Shown here: one piece after another, positions 33,120 to 42,316 of the stretch
How positions within the stretch are numbered: the first letter of the stretch is position 1
Layout: every line of letters starts with the position of its first letter
Assembly (NCBI RefSeq): GCF_902501965.1
Contig: NZ_CABWID010000018.1
Location: 62,001-126,000, forward strand
Length of the DNA: 64,000 nt
Source: Collinsella sp. AK_207A
Lineage (GTDB): Bacteria; Actinomycetota; Coriobacteriia; Coriobacteriales; Coriobacteriaceae
Direction: 5' to 3'
The notes under the pieces: model-generated
The model's database searches: none
Told to the model about the DNA's origin: nothing
What the model saw: the letters and a program-made list of their open reading frames with translations, nothing else
Position numbers and translations under genes: made by a program

Positions 33120-34685
33120 CTAGAGCGCCTTCAGCGCGCGACGGTCAACCTTGCCGTTGCCGGTGCGCGGCAGGGCATTCAGAAAGGCGATCTTCTTGGG
33201 CACCATGTAGTGCGGGAGCACGGGTTTCAGCTGCTCCTTCAGGGCGAGGCCGAGCCGGAAGTCCGACTCCCCCTCCGCGCGCGGGCCGCTATACACCACA
33301 TGCGCCACCAGATGGCTCACCTTGCCGTCGCGCTCGCGCGTGGTCACCGCGGCGGCGTCCACGCCGGGCAGGCGGCGGAGCTGCTCCTCGATCTCGCCCA
33401 GCTCGATGCGGAAGCCGTTGAGCTTGACTTGCAGATCGAGCCGGCCGTGGTAGTGGAGCGTGCCGGACTCGTCGAGCCAGCCCTCGTCCCCCGTGCGATA
33501 GGAGCGCGCCGGCGAGACGGCACCGGGCACGGCGGAAGACGCGGTGCCGAACGCCGCCCGGGTCAGGTCGTCGCGCCCGTAGTAGCCGTGCGCCACCGTA
33601 TCGCCCTCGATCACGACCTCACCGGGACGGCCGGCCTCCGCGTCGCTCCCTGCGGCGTCCACGATGCGCAGACGCGTGCCGGGGCGAGGAGACCCCACCG
33701 GCAGCGGTTCCGGCGCGGCGGCGAGCTGCGGGGTGATCTCCACGGCGGTCACGGCCACGGTGGACTCCGTGGGACCGTAGGTATTCAGCACGCGGGCGCG
33801 CGGGAAGCGCTCGAGCAGGTGTGCCGCCGTGCTGTTGGCGAGCGTCTCGCCGCAGAAGAGGAAGAGCCTGAGATTCGGCATCATCTCCTGCGAGAACCCC
33901 GCGTTCACCAGGCAGAGGTCGGCGAAGGAGGGCGTGGAGACCCACACCGCGGCGCCACTTTCCGCAAGGGAGGCGAGCAGCGCCTCCATGTCCTGCTGGG
34001 TGTCGTGCTCCAGGCTGAACAGGGTGCCGCTCGTGGCGAGCGCGCCCGCCAGCTCGAAAACGGAGAGGTCGAAGGAGAACGGCGCCTGGTCGATCCAGAC
34101 CGCGCCAAGGGTCGCCACGGGGCCCGCGAGCTCAACGTCCCAGCCGCAGAAGTTATCGAAGCAGTTCGCGGTGACCTCCACGCCCTTGGGGGCACCCGTG
34201 GAGCCGGAGGTGAAGAGGATGTAGCAGAGGTCCTCGCCCGCGATCTGCCAGGCAGGATTCGGGGCGTCCGCCGGGCGCTCCGCAACCGCACGGATATCGG
34301 CGGCGGAGAGCACACCTTCCGGGCTCACCGCCACGGCGGCGGGCAGTGACTCGGCGGCGAGGACGATCGGCTCGCCCAGCTGCCGTGCAATGGAGGCAGC
34401 GCGCTCATCGGGCACCGAATGGGCGTCGACGGGCACATATGGATGGCCGGACCGCATGCAGGCAAGCATCCCCACCAGCATGAGCGGGGACTTGTGGCCG
34501 TAAACCAGCACGGGAGCGTGACCCCCGTCCGTGCGGGACGCGTTGCGGCGGACGAGCTCCTGCGCCAGCGCACCGCTCGCGTGCCAGAGCTCGCCGTAGG
34601 TGAGTTGCGACCCCGTGGACGTCCGCTGCGCCACCGCTTCCGGGAACTCGCACGCCCGGCGCTCGATCATCTCCAAGAACCGCAT
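33120..34685 (-). CDS. dltA: D-alanine--D-alanyl carrier protein ligase DltA
   Basis: A 521-residue adenylate-forming enzyme that activates D-Ala and loads DltC. Motifs: CYILFTSGSTGAPKGVEVTANCFDNFCGWD (A3, with the DltA-type N), PFSFDLSVFELAGAL, VLNTYGPTESTVAVTAVEI (A5), YRTGDEGWLDESG (A7), GRLDLQVKLNGFRIELGEIE (A8) and a C-terminal RTGNGKVDRRAL (A10 lysine). Start 34683-34685 with GGAGGGG upstream. It is the first gene of the operon; TAGAAT sequences at about 34718-34735 on the minus strand may be -10 elements. Confidence 0.95.
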   Translation of the reverse strand: MRFLEMIERRACEFPEAVAQRTSTGSQLTYGELWHASGALAQELVRRNASRTDGGHAPVLVYGHKSPLMLVGMLACMRSGHPYVPVDAHSVPDERAASIARQLGEPIVLAAESLPAAVAVSPEGVLSAADIRAVAERPADAPNPAWQIAGEDLCYILFTSGSTGAPKGVEVTANCFDNFCGWDVELAGPVATLGAVWIDQAPFSFDLSVFELAGALATSGTLFSLEHDTQQDMEALLASLAESGAAVWVSTPSFADLCLVNAGFSQEMMPNLRLFLFCGETLANSTAAHLLERFPRARVLNTYGPTESTVAVTAVEITPQLAAAPEPLPVGSPRPGTRLRIVDAAGSDAEAGRPGEVVIEGDTVAHGYYGRDDLTRAAFGTASSAVPGAVSPARSYRTGDEGWLDESGTLHYHGRLDLQVKLNGFRIELGEIEEQLRRLPGVDAAAVTTRERDGKVSHLVAHVVYSGPRAEGESDFRLGLALKEQLKPVLPHYMVPKKIAFLNALPRTGNGKVDRRALKAL

Positions 34686-34809
34686 GGCCCCTCCCGCCTC
34701 TCGTTGAAAAACAACTGCGGCATTCTAGCATTCTACGCACTGGAGCGGTACTGGGGATGAACGCGCAATGAACCCAGAATCTCATTACGCGCGCTTGACC
34801 TTTGCGCCG

Positions 34810-34849
34810 ATTTCGAGAAGTGCGTTTAACGGTACGCACTCCCCGAAAT
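34810..34849. terminator. Strong hairpin downstream of addA and upstream of dltA
   Basis: Sixteen continuous base pairs (34810-34825 with 34834-34849, two of them G-U in the minus transcript) and an 8-base loop. It lies 34 bases after the addA stop and 125 bases before dltA. There is no T-tract, so it might be a mRNA end or stabilising hairpin. Confidence 0.55.
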
Positions 34850-34883
34850 CAGATTTCTACAGGTGAAAACGTTATCGGCAGTA

Positions 34884-37800
34884 TCACAGAACGTACGAGA
34901 CCACCTGAGGCTCGCCATCCTCGGCCCCCGGCATCTCCACGCGCACGAACTGGAGCTCGATCCTGCTCACGCCGGCCTTGTGGAGCACGTCGGCGTACAC
35001 CTGCGCCTGCAGCAGATGCTTGGCCTGCAGCGCATCCGGCGTCTCCGCTGCGTTCCCGCCCGTCTTGTAGTCGATGACGAGCGCGCGGGTCGCATCCGCG
35101 GAATCCGTGCAGAGCAGGTCGATAGCGCCCTCCGCGTACGAGCCGAAGCGCGCGAGGCCATCGGAGGCCAGCGTGTAGAACGGTACCTCCGCGCGCACGA
35201 GCGGCCAGGCAAGCGCCTGGGCCCGCACAGCGGAACGCTCCCAGCGGTCGAGCGCCGCGTCGAGACGGGCGCGCTGCACCTCGCTGAGATGCCAGGCTCG
35301 CGCGAGCGCTTCGCGGCGCTCATGTGGAACGGTCTCCGCCCCCATCTCCACCAGCCATTGCGCCGCCGCATGGAACGCCGAACCGAGTGCCGTGGGATCG
35401 TCGCCGGCATCTCTTGCGAGGGCATCCGGGCCCGCGCTCCCGCTCGGCGCCGCTGCGGATGGCAATGCCACCTCGTCCACAGCGGCATCGTCGGCGGCGT
35501 CGGCATCCCCCGGGGCTGCAGGCGCGGGGGCGCGGTCCTCCTCCGTGGCCGAGAGCGACCGCGCCACGGAGGAGTAGCTATACGAGGCGCGGGGGCGCGG
35601 GGGCGCCGGCACCACGTGCCAATCCGGTGCCTCGGGATAGACGAGCGTGAAGCTATCGGGCTCGGAGGCGTCTGGTTCTGACGCCTCCGTATCGTCGTCT
35701 TCCGGCGCATAGGACCGGTAGCCCTCGTTCTGTTCGTAGGAATCCCCGTGGTACGAGAAATCCTCCACAGCAATGAGCTCGAAGTCCCCCGGCTGCGCGT
35801 TCTCGAACACCAAGCGGTCCACATCCAGGCGCTGGCCATCGGCCGGTAGGATGCGATTGAGCACCGCGCCCGTCAGGTCGCGCTCGGGATCGAGCTTGAG
35901 CTCGGGCACCTTGCCGCTGGAGACCTTGGCGTCCAGGGCGAGGATGCACACCTCGCGGGCGCGCGTCATCGCCACGTAGAGCAGGCGCGCACGTTCCTCG
36001 AGGTCGTGCCGCTCCTCCTCATCGCGTATGGAGAGCCAGGCCTCCGCCACGGAACCCGTGGCGCACACGTCGTCCACCAGGTCCGCTGTGAGCCACGGAG
36101 CGGAACCGGCGTAGAGGCGGGAGAAACGCTTCTCCACCTCGGATGCGGGAATCCAGCTCCCGTCCGAAAGCCGGGCGCCGGACAGGCGAGCGGGCAGGGC
36201 GGCGATGCGCACCGCGCCGTCGTCGCCACGGTGGGTTTGCACGCGGTCCGAGGAGGCGCGGGCGGCAAAGCAGTCCGCCACCGCCACCACGGGGAACTCC
36301 AAGCCCTTGCTGGCATGGACGGTCATGATGCGGACGGCGTCGCCCGCTTCCTCGTTGAGGGCACCCGGCGCCTCCTTGCCGGCCAGGAAGCGGTCGTACG
36401 CGGCGACGATGGCCCGCGGGGCACGCCCCACCTGCGCCTCCGCCTCCGCGAGGGCATCCAGCGCCTTCAGGACGTTCGCGGCAGCGGCCTTGCCCTCGGC
36501 GCCGCGCGCGACGAGCCGCACGAGCCAGCCGGACTGGGACACCACGTCGCGCGCGATAGCGGAGAGCGGGTCGCGACCCACGCGGGCAAGCGCCGGACGC
36601 AGTACCGCGCGGGCGCGCGCCACGAGTGGCAGGCCGTCGAGCCCCGGGGCGTCGTCATCCGAGGCGATGCCGGCGTCGACGTTCCGACGGCGCGTCTCCC
36701 CCGTCTCCGCGTCCATCGCCGTGCAGAGCGCCAGGAACTCCTGCGCCCCCAGCGCGAAGAGCGGCGATTGCAGGAGCGGGACCATGCCGCCCTCGGCGTC
36801 CTGCGGGTTCGCGAGCGTGGCCGCGAGTGCCCGGACGCTTTGCGCCTCCACGGTTCCGGCAAAGACCGTGCCACCCGAGATGATGCAAGCGAGCCCCTCG
36901 GCGCGGATGGCGTCGGCGTACACGCTCGCGCTCGTCATGCCGCCGAGCAGCAGCACCATGCCGCCCGCGGGCTGACCGGCATCGGCGAGGGCGCGGAAGC
37001 GCCGGGCGATGGCGGCGGCCTTGAGGGCCGTGCGCTCCTCGCGCGATCCCCCGGCCACGAGCACGGCCTGCCGGCGCGACGCGTTCGGGGCAATCAGCCC
37101 GTCGCGCCTCCCCTCGTGCGGCTGCAGGTCGAGAAAGCCGCTCATGAGGCCACCTTGACCGCCGTCGAACACGCGGGCCACAAACTCCAGGATCTCCGCA
37201 TGGCTGCGGAAGTTCTTAACCAGCTGCACCAGCTCGCCCTGAACCGCGGCCTCGCACGCCGCCGGCTGGCCGAAGCCGCTCTCCGTTTTCTTGGCAGCGC
37301 CCGCCATCGAGCGCTCCTGGCGCCGAAACACCTCGACCTCCGCGCCGCGGAAACGGTAGATGGATTGCTGGGCATCGCCCACGGTGCAGAGCGCGCGGCC
37401 GCCCTCGCCGGTGAGGTAGCTCACCAGATCGACCTGCTGCTGGTCGGTGTCCTGGAACTCGTCGATCATCACCAGCTTGAAGCGCCCCTCGTAGGCACGG
37501 CGAATGGAGGCGTGGTCGCGGAAGGCTCGGAAGGTCAGGCGAAGCAGGTCGTTGTTGTCGAGCACCGAGCGCTCGGCCTTGAGCTCGTTGAAGCGGTCGA
37601 AGACGGCCCGCGCCAGCTGGAGCAGCTGCTCCATGGCACGACTTCCCAGCCCGGCGTATGCGTTGATGAAGGCGTCCGCCACCTCGGCCTTGAGCCAGGC
37701 GACACTCTCCTTGGGAAATCCCTTGCTCGCACGCGGCGCGTCGCATGCCATGAGGCAGCCCAACAGGTCGGCGCGGGTGCGCGACCCCGATTCGAACCGA

Positions 37801-38510
37801 TCAATGGCCGCGAGCGCGCGCTCGGCGAGCTCAACCCCCTTGCTGCCGCCGTTCTCGGCAAGCTCCTGGTAGGCATCGCGCAGACCCGAAAGGTCCGTTC
37901 GGCCCGCCAGCGGGCGCAAGTCGTCGAACCCGTTGCGACTCGCGCTCGCAAGCTCGGCTAGCCGGCGCACCAGGTCGCGCACGTTGGTCGTGCGCGCAAA
38001 GCCGCCCTCGCTCGCGAGCGGATACCAGTCCAGCAGCGCGTCCATGCCCAGAGGGGGCGAGGATGCGCCCTCGGTCACCGAGGTCACCGAGCAACCCGCC
38101 AGCACCTCGTCCACGGCCCGGTCGAGCAGCGGCGCCGTGTCGGTGAGCACGCTGAATTCCGGATCGATGCCCAACTCCAGCGCGTGTGCCCGCAAGATGC
38201 GCGAGCACATGCCGTGGATGGTCGAGATCCAGGCGTCATCCACGGCCAGCGCCTCGCGCGCCATGCCCTCGGCGATCAGCGCCGCGCGCACGCGCTCGCG
38301 GATCTCGGCTGCGGCGTCGGTGGTGAAGGTGATGGCGAGCACCTGGTCGAGCCCCGTGAGGAACGGGCCGGACTCGGGTGAGAGCGCCCACAGGATGCGC
38401 CGCGTGAGCGTGAAGGTCTTACCCGATCCGGCTCCCGCCGAGACGAACAGCGGGCGGTCCAGCGTGGTGACGATCTGCCGCTGCTGCGGCATCAAGGTGG
38501 AAAGGTCCAT
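34884..38510 (-). CDS. addA: ATP-dependent helicase/nuclease subunit AddA
   Basis: A 1208-residue UvrD-type helicase with a C-terminal nuclease, acting with AddB to process double-strand breaks. Helicase motifs: FVSAGAGSGKTFTLTRRI (I), DEFQDTDQQQVDLV (II), GDAQQSIYRFRGAE (III), and IMTVHASKGLEFPVVAVAD (V) with VAMTRAREVCIL (VI). The C-terminal nuclease motif is ALVIDYKTGG with IDLLCTD before it. An acidic low-complexity stretch (about 920-1010, repeated PD/SEPD) links helicase and nuclease. It follows addB after 3 bases. Confidence 0.93.
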   Translation of the reverse strand: MDLSTLMPQQRQIVTTLDRPLFVSAGAGSGKTFTLTRRILWALSPESGPFLTGLDQVLAITFTTDAAAEIRERVRAALIAEGMAREALAVDDAWISTIHGMCSRILRAHALELGIDPEFSVLTDTAPLLDRAVDEVLAGCSVTSVTEGASSPPLGMDALLDWYPLASEGGFARTTNVRDLVRRLAELASASRNGFDDLRPLAGRTDLSGLRDAYQELAENGGSKGVELAERALAAIDRFESGSRTRADLLGCLMACDAPRASKGFPKESVAWLKAEVADAFINAYAGLGSRAMEQLLQLARAVFDRFNELKAERSVLDNNDLLRLTFRAFRDHASIRRAYEGRFKLVMIDEFQDTDQQQVDLVSYLTGEGGRALCTVGDAQQSIYRFRGAEVEVFRRQERSMAGAAKKTESGFGQPAACEAAVQGELVQLVKNFRSHAEILEFVARVFDGGQGGLMSGFLDLQPHEGRRDGLIAPNASRRQAVLVAGGSREERTALKAAAIARRFRALADAGQPAGGMVLLLGGMTSASVYADAIRAEGLACIISGGTVFAGTVEAQSVRALAATLANPQDAEGGMVPLLQSPLFALGAQEFLALCTAMDAETGETRRRNVDAGIASDDDAPGLDGLPLVARARAVLRPALARVGRDPLSAIARDVVSQSGWLVRLVARGAEGKAAAANVLKALDALAEAEAQVGRAPRAIVAAYDRFLAGKEAPGALNEEAGDAVRIMTVHASKGLEFPVVAVADCFAARASSDRVQTHRGDDGAVRIAALPARLSGARLSDGSWIPASEVEKRFSRLYAGSAPWLTADLVDDVCATGSVAEAWLSIRDEEERHDLEERARLLYVAMTRAREVCILALDAKVSSGKVPELKLDPERDLTGAVLNRILPADGQRLDVDRLVFENAQPGDFELIAVEDFSYHGDSYEQNEGYRSYAPEDDDTEASEPDASEPDSFTLVYPEAPDWHVVPAPPRPRASYSYSSVARSLSATEEDRAPAPAAPGDADAADDAAVDEVALPSAAAPSGSAGPDALARDAGDDPTALGSAFHAAAQWLVEMGAETVPHERREALARAWHLSEVQRARLDAALDRWERSAVRAQALAWPLVRAEVPFYTLASDGLARFGSYAEGAIDLLCTDSADATRALVIDYKTGGNAAETPDALQAKHLLQAQVYADVLHKAGVSRIELQFVRVEMPGAEDGEPQVVSYVL

Positions 38511-38513
38511 GGG

Positions 38514-41500
38514 CTACGCGTCCCTCCTCTCGAATCCAAGGCCATGGCTCCGGCCGCAAAACATCTGCTCGCTCTCGCTGGCGCGAACATCCCCCGCGGC
38601 GAGCGCGGCGAGGCGCCGGGTGACGACGCCCTCCACCCGATCAAGCAGCTCATCGAGGCGCATGGTCCCGCCATGGTCCTCGTCGGGGAAGCCGCGCAGC
38701 AGTCCCGGCGTACGGCCGTCCCCCGGCTCCTCCTGAGCGAGCTCCGCCGAGACGGCTCCCCGTATCCCCGGCTTGCCTCCCTTGGTGGTGAGGTAGACCG
38801 CGCCACGTGGATCCAGACCCAGCGAAGAGCGCCTGAGCGCTTGGGCGTAGATGATCGACTGGGTGTGCCGGGGCAGCCAGTCGGGATCATCCGCCGGCAC
38901 CGCGCCCGCACGGTTGGTCACGGTGGGGTCTTGCAACCTGAACTGGTCGGGGTTCGACCGGTGCTTATAGTCGATCACCACGGCGTGCCCCTCGGCGTCC
39001 ACGTCAACGCGGTCGATGCGCCCGCCGAGCGGGAAGCCGGCATAGGTGGCGCCCAGGTCGTTGAAGCTATACTCCAGGTAGGCAGGATGGAACGCCTCGA
39101 GTGCTCCGGCCTCGTAGCGCAGCACAGCCTCCATCTCGGGCAGGATCCGATCGAGTTGAAGGCGCTCGCTCGCCGTGAGGGGCACCAGTGGCGCCGAGCT
39201 CGACGTCTTGCCCCGCGCATGCTCGGCGCGGACTTCCTCGAAAACCTCGTGGAGACGACGGAGGCTCGCATCCAGGTTGCCCGGCGTCACGCGCGGCACG
39301 CCCTCGTCTATCAGCGTTTGATGAAAACGGTAGAGCACGTCGTGGACGAAGTTGCCCTTTTCCATGTTGCCAAAGCCCGCATCTAGGCGCGCCGGCCGCA
39401 CCCGGTTCGAGACGAACCAGCAGAGCGGGCAGGTGAGGTAGCTCTCGATCTGGGAGGCGGAGAACTGGCGCGGCACCAGCGGGGCGGACGCGCCCTCAGG
39501 CGCGCTCGGATCCCGGTGGCGCAGCACCAGATACGGCACGGCGTCGGGTGAGAGCTCCTGCGGCGAGAGACAGGTCACGCGCTCCTCCCGCGGCGCGCGG
39601 GGCACGGGCTCAAAGTCGGCGACGACATCGCCCTCGCCCCGCACGCGCGGCGCGGTGCCTGCCGCCGTGAGCAGCTCCGTCCAGATGGCAGCGGGATAGC
39701 GGTCCGCCGCCTGCCGATCGTGCGCCACGCGTGCAAGCACCGCACCGGAACGGGAGGCAGCGACCGCGCGGGGAAACACGCAGCGCTGCCACGCGATCGG
39801 CTCCACCTCGAACGGCCGGTACCCCAAGCGCTCGCCCAGCTCGGCGACGACGCCCTCCTCATGGGCCAGGGGATAGCTCTCGATATCGACATCCGCCAAC
39901 AGCTCGGCATCCGCGGACGACGCGGGCAGCGCGGCCGCATCGTCCACGGTCATGAAGCGGGCCACCGCGCGCGGGTCGCCGGAAGACGGGTCGGGAGCGC
40001 CCTCCTCGGCACGCTCTGCCTCCGCATCAGCCGCCGCGGGAACGGACCACGCCGTCCTCACCTCCAGCGCGGGCAGCACCTGAAGCGCGGCGCGCTGGGA
40101 CACACCCAGGTCGTGCGCCATGGTCGACACGGCCTCCAGCACGCCGCGCAGCAGGGCGATCTCGACCTGCTGGCGCGCCCTGCCGTCGTGCGTGCCGAAG
40201 GACGAGGACGGCTGGGTCTCGGCAACGCTCAGCATGAGCTTGAGCGCGGTAACGGGTCTGCCCTGGCAGAGCGCCTGAAACACATCGGCGCACACAACCG
40301 GAACCTTGGAGAGAGGATGCGTGGAGGATAGCTTTCCCCGCGCCGCGGTCACGCGCCCCTGGCAGCTCTGGAGCAGGCGCTGAACCCCCTCGGGCGCGAG
40401 CGCGCGCGTGCCGCGCACCCGCTTGTCGAGCTGACGGGCCTCGTGGACGCTCGCCCCCGAGAGCGGCGAGGCGAGCCAGTCCGCGAGCTCGGGTGCGGGC
40501 CACCACGTCCCCGCATCCGCGCGCCCCGCCTCGGCCTCCCCCATGCGCTGAGCCAGGTCCAGGAGCGCGACGAGCTGCTGACCGGAGAGCGTCTGCCCAA
40601 ACCGGACACGCCCTCTCCCCTCGGCGGCGATGCCGCGGGCCGCAAGGGCAGGCGCGAGCTCGAACAGCAGCTCGAGCGGGCGCGCCGTGGCGACAACCAG
40701 CTCGCCCGCCCCCTCGCCCGCCATGCGGGAAAGCTCTTCCGCGTAGGCACGCGTCTTGGCGTGCGGCCCGGCCACCTCGAGAAAGTCCGGGGCTTCGGAC
40801 ATCTCCGTGCCGACGGAAACGGCGGGCTGATCGGTGGTGCCGCGGTCCGGCGCGTCCTCAGCCCCGAACGCGCGCGCCACCTCAGGTGCAAAGGCAGCCT
40901 GGTCCGCGCCGAGCAGCCAGCGCACCTCGCCCGCGTCGGCAATCACCCGCAGCAGATGAACCGTATGGGCCGGGAGCGTCCGCACGTCCGCCAGCGTCAC
41001 CTCATGCGCGCACGCCGGCAGCGGGCCTTTTTCCAACAGGGTGCAGAGTGCCTCCGCCGCTTGGGAGGCCTCAACCAGACCGTTCGCCTCGAGCGCATCC
41101 GCATAGGCGTCGAGCAGCGAGAACACCGCCCGTTCGGCCTCGCTCGCCGGTACCGCGGCCCCGCCCGACGCGACGGGCAGCAAGCGCTCGGCCAGCCGGC
41201 AGAGCAGGCGCGTGGTGCCGACGTTTGCCGCGAGCGGCGCTAGGTCGGCCGGGGCGATGCCGTCGAGAACCCCCGCCATCAGCAGTTGACGCTCCACGGG
41301 CCCCACCAAGCGCCGGCCGTCGCCCAGAAGCCCCCAGAGCTCCTGCAGCCACGCGCTCGAAACGGTGACGTCCACACCCAGGCCCACACCGGCATCGGCG
41401 AGACGCGAGCGCCAGGCATCGCGCGCGGCCGGGGTGCCCACGAGCAGCGTGACCCGACCGTACTCAGCTACGCCCCGGGCGATGACCGCCACCGAATCCT

Positions 41501-41525
41501 GATCCTTGCACACGCGAAGCGCCAC
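38514..41525 (-). CDS. addB: AddB-like subunit of the helicase-nuclease complex
   Basis: A 1003-residue protein encoded directly upstream of addA. The N-terminal half resembles an inactive UvrD-like helicase; it starts VAVIARGVAEYGRVTLLVGTPAARDAW without a clean Walker A. The C-terminal PD-(D/E)XK nuclease is visible: SASQIESYLTCPLCWFVSNRVR, GGRIDRVDVDAEGHAVVIDYKHRSN and QSIIYAQALRR. The cysteine set that holds an Fe-S cluster in Bacillus AddB is not obvious; only CPLC and one late Cys (MFCGRS) are seen. The assignment rests on gene order and the nuclease domain. Confidence 0.85.
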   Translation of the reverse strand: MALRVCKDQDSVAVIARGVAEYGRVTLLVGTPAARDAWRSRLADAGVGLGVDVTVSSAWLQELWGLLGDGRRLVGPVERQLLMAGVLDGIAPADLAPLAANVGTTRLLCRLAERLLPVASGGAAVPASEAERAVFSLLDAYADALEANGLVEASQAAEALCTLLEKGPLPACAHEVTLADVRTLPAHTVHLLRVIADAGEVRWLLGADQAAFAPEVARAFGAEDAPDRGTTDQPAVSVGTEMSEAPDFLEVAGPHAKTRAYAEELSRMAGEGAGELVVATARPLELLFELAPALAARGIAAEGRGRVRFGQTLSGQQLVALLDLAQRMGEAEAGRADAGTWWPAPELADWLASPLSGASVHEARQLDKRVRGTRALAPEGVQRLLQSCQGRVTAARGKLSSTHPLSKVPVVCADVFQALCQGRPVTALKLMLSVAETQPSSSFGTHDGRARQQVEIALLRGVLEAVSTMAHDLGVSQRAALQVLPALEVRTAWSVPAAADAEAERAEEGAPDPSSGDPRAVARFMTVDDAAALPASSADAELLADVDIESYPLAHEEGVVAELGERLGYRPFEVEPIAWQRCVFPRAVAASRSGAVLARVAHDRQAADRYPAAIWTELLTAAGTAPRVRGEGDVVADFEPVPRAPREERVTCLSPQELSPDAVPYLVLRHRDPSAPEGASAPLVPRQFSASQIESYLTCPLCWFVSNRVRPARLDAGFGNMEKGNFVHDVLYRFHQTLIDEGVPRVTPGNLDASLRRLHEVFEEVRAEHARGKTSSSAPLVPLTASERLQLDRILPEMEAVLRYEAGALEAFHPAYLEYSFNDLGATYAGFPLGGRIDRVDVDAEGHAVVIDYKHRSNPDQFRLQDPTVTNRAGAVPADDPDWLPRHTQSIIYAQALRRSSLGLDPRGAVYLTTKGGKPGIRGAVSAELAQEEPGDGRTPGLLRGFPDEDHGGTMRLDELLDRVEGVVTRRLAALAAGDVRASESEQMFCGRSHGLGFERRDA

Positions 41526-41809
41526 GCGCCCTCCTTTGCGACGTTCTTTCTCGCACTATCCTACACGCCCGCGCGGACACGGCTTTGGGCGAGTTATTTC
41601 AGCATCCAGCGCGCGCCGCAATCGCGGCACATGAGCTCGCGACGGCGCCTGGAGAGGAGCGCGGAACGCTCCGGCCGGACGTACCCTGGTGAAAGACCGC
41701 CCGACGGCATGAGGCTGATAGCCGATGAGGAAACCGGGCAGGCGGAGCTCTTGGGCGGCGGGGTGCCGAAATGGACGAGCAGGGCGCTGCGATCTTGCCA
41801 TCGGTTTTC

Positions 41810-41946
41810 CCGTGTTGTGAACGCCCAGGTGTCGGCATTCGGGGAGTTGTGAACGCTGCATGCACAACTCGGTTTTCGATATGCGGATTGACCTGCGGAT
41901 CCTCCGCCGCGCTTCCCCGTGGGAGACGGACGGCGTTCACAACTCG
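41810..41946. repeat. CCGAGTTGTGAACGC repeat cluster, island A
   Basis: Four copies or near-copies: forward at 41810-41824 and 41842-41856, inverted at about 41861-41873 and 41932-41946. The middle two form a hairpin GAGTTGTG (41844-41851)/CACAACTC (41863-41870). The same four-copy order recurs at 61146-61283. The whole intergenic region 41526-42316 shows no credible gene; a frame ending MCRDCGARWMLK is open but not convincing. Confidence 0.8.
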
Positions 41947-42011
41947 GAATATCCGATGGGGAACCCGCGCAGAGAGACGCCTCCGGCATCCCCCGAGGAG
42001 CACTGAGGAAC

Positions 42012-42283
42012 GTTGCTAAGCAAACCTGCCACCAAGTCCCCGTCCCGCGACGGTTGCTAAGCAAACCTGCCACGAGGCACCACGCCCCCAGCAGTTGCTA
42101 AGCAAACCTGCCACCAGCCGGCGGTTGCTAAGCAGATATGCCTCCAAGACCTCTTTTTCAGGCCCTTGGTGGCAGATCTGCTTAGCAACTCCCTCCTGAT
42201 GGTCCATCTGCTTAGCAAACCTCCCTCAGGTGGCAACTTTGCTTAGCAACGCCCCCCCTCAGGCGGCACGTCTGCTTAGCAAC
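42012..42283. repeat. GTTGCTAAGCA repeat array, island A (4 forward, 4 inverted units)
   Basis: Units of about 25 bases, consensus GTTGCTAAGCAGA followed by TCTGCCACCAAG. Forward units start at 42012, 42053, 42094 and 42124; inverted units end at 42189, 42219, 42250 and 42283. Spacing is 41, 41 and 30 on one side and 30, 31 and 33 on the other. The innermost pair spans 42124-42189 (66 bp) and could fold into one long hairpin. It lies between the prfC stop and addB. Confidence 0.9.
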
Positions 42284-42316
42284 GCCCCAACGCCATCTAC
42301 CTACGCCCCAGCGCAA

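Noticed and set aside
41594-42073. Minus-strand open frame ending in MCRDCGARWMLK as a zinc-ribbon gene
   Set aside because: The frame runs through the repeat islands, has odd composition and no ribosome site; only the last 12 residues look protein-like.
42012-42283. GTTGCTAAGCA arrays as CRISPR
   Set aside because: Units change orientation in the middle, gaps between units are only about 4-17 bases, and there are no cas genes.
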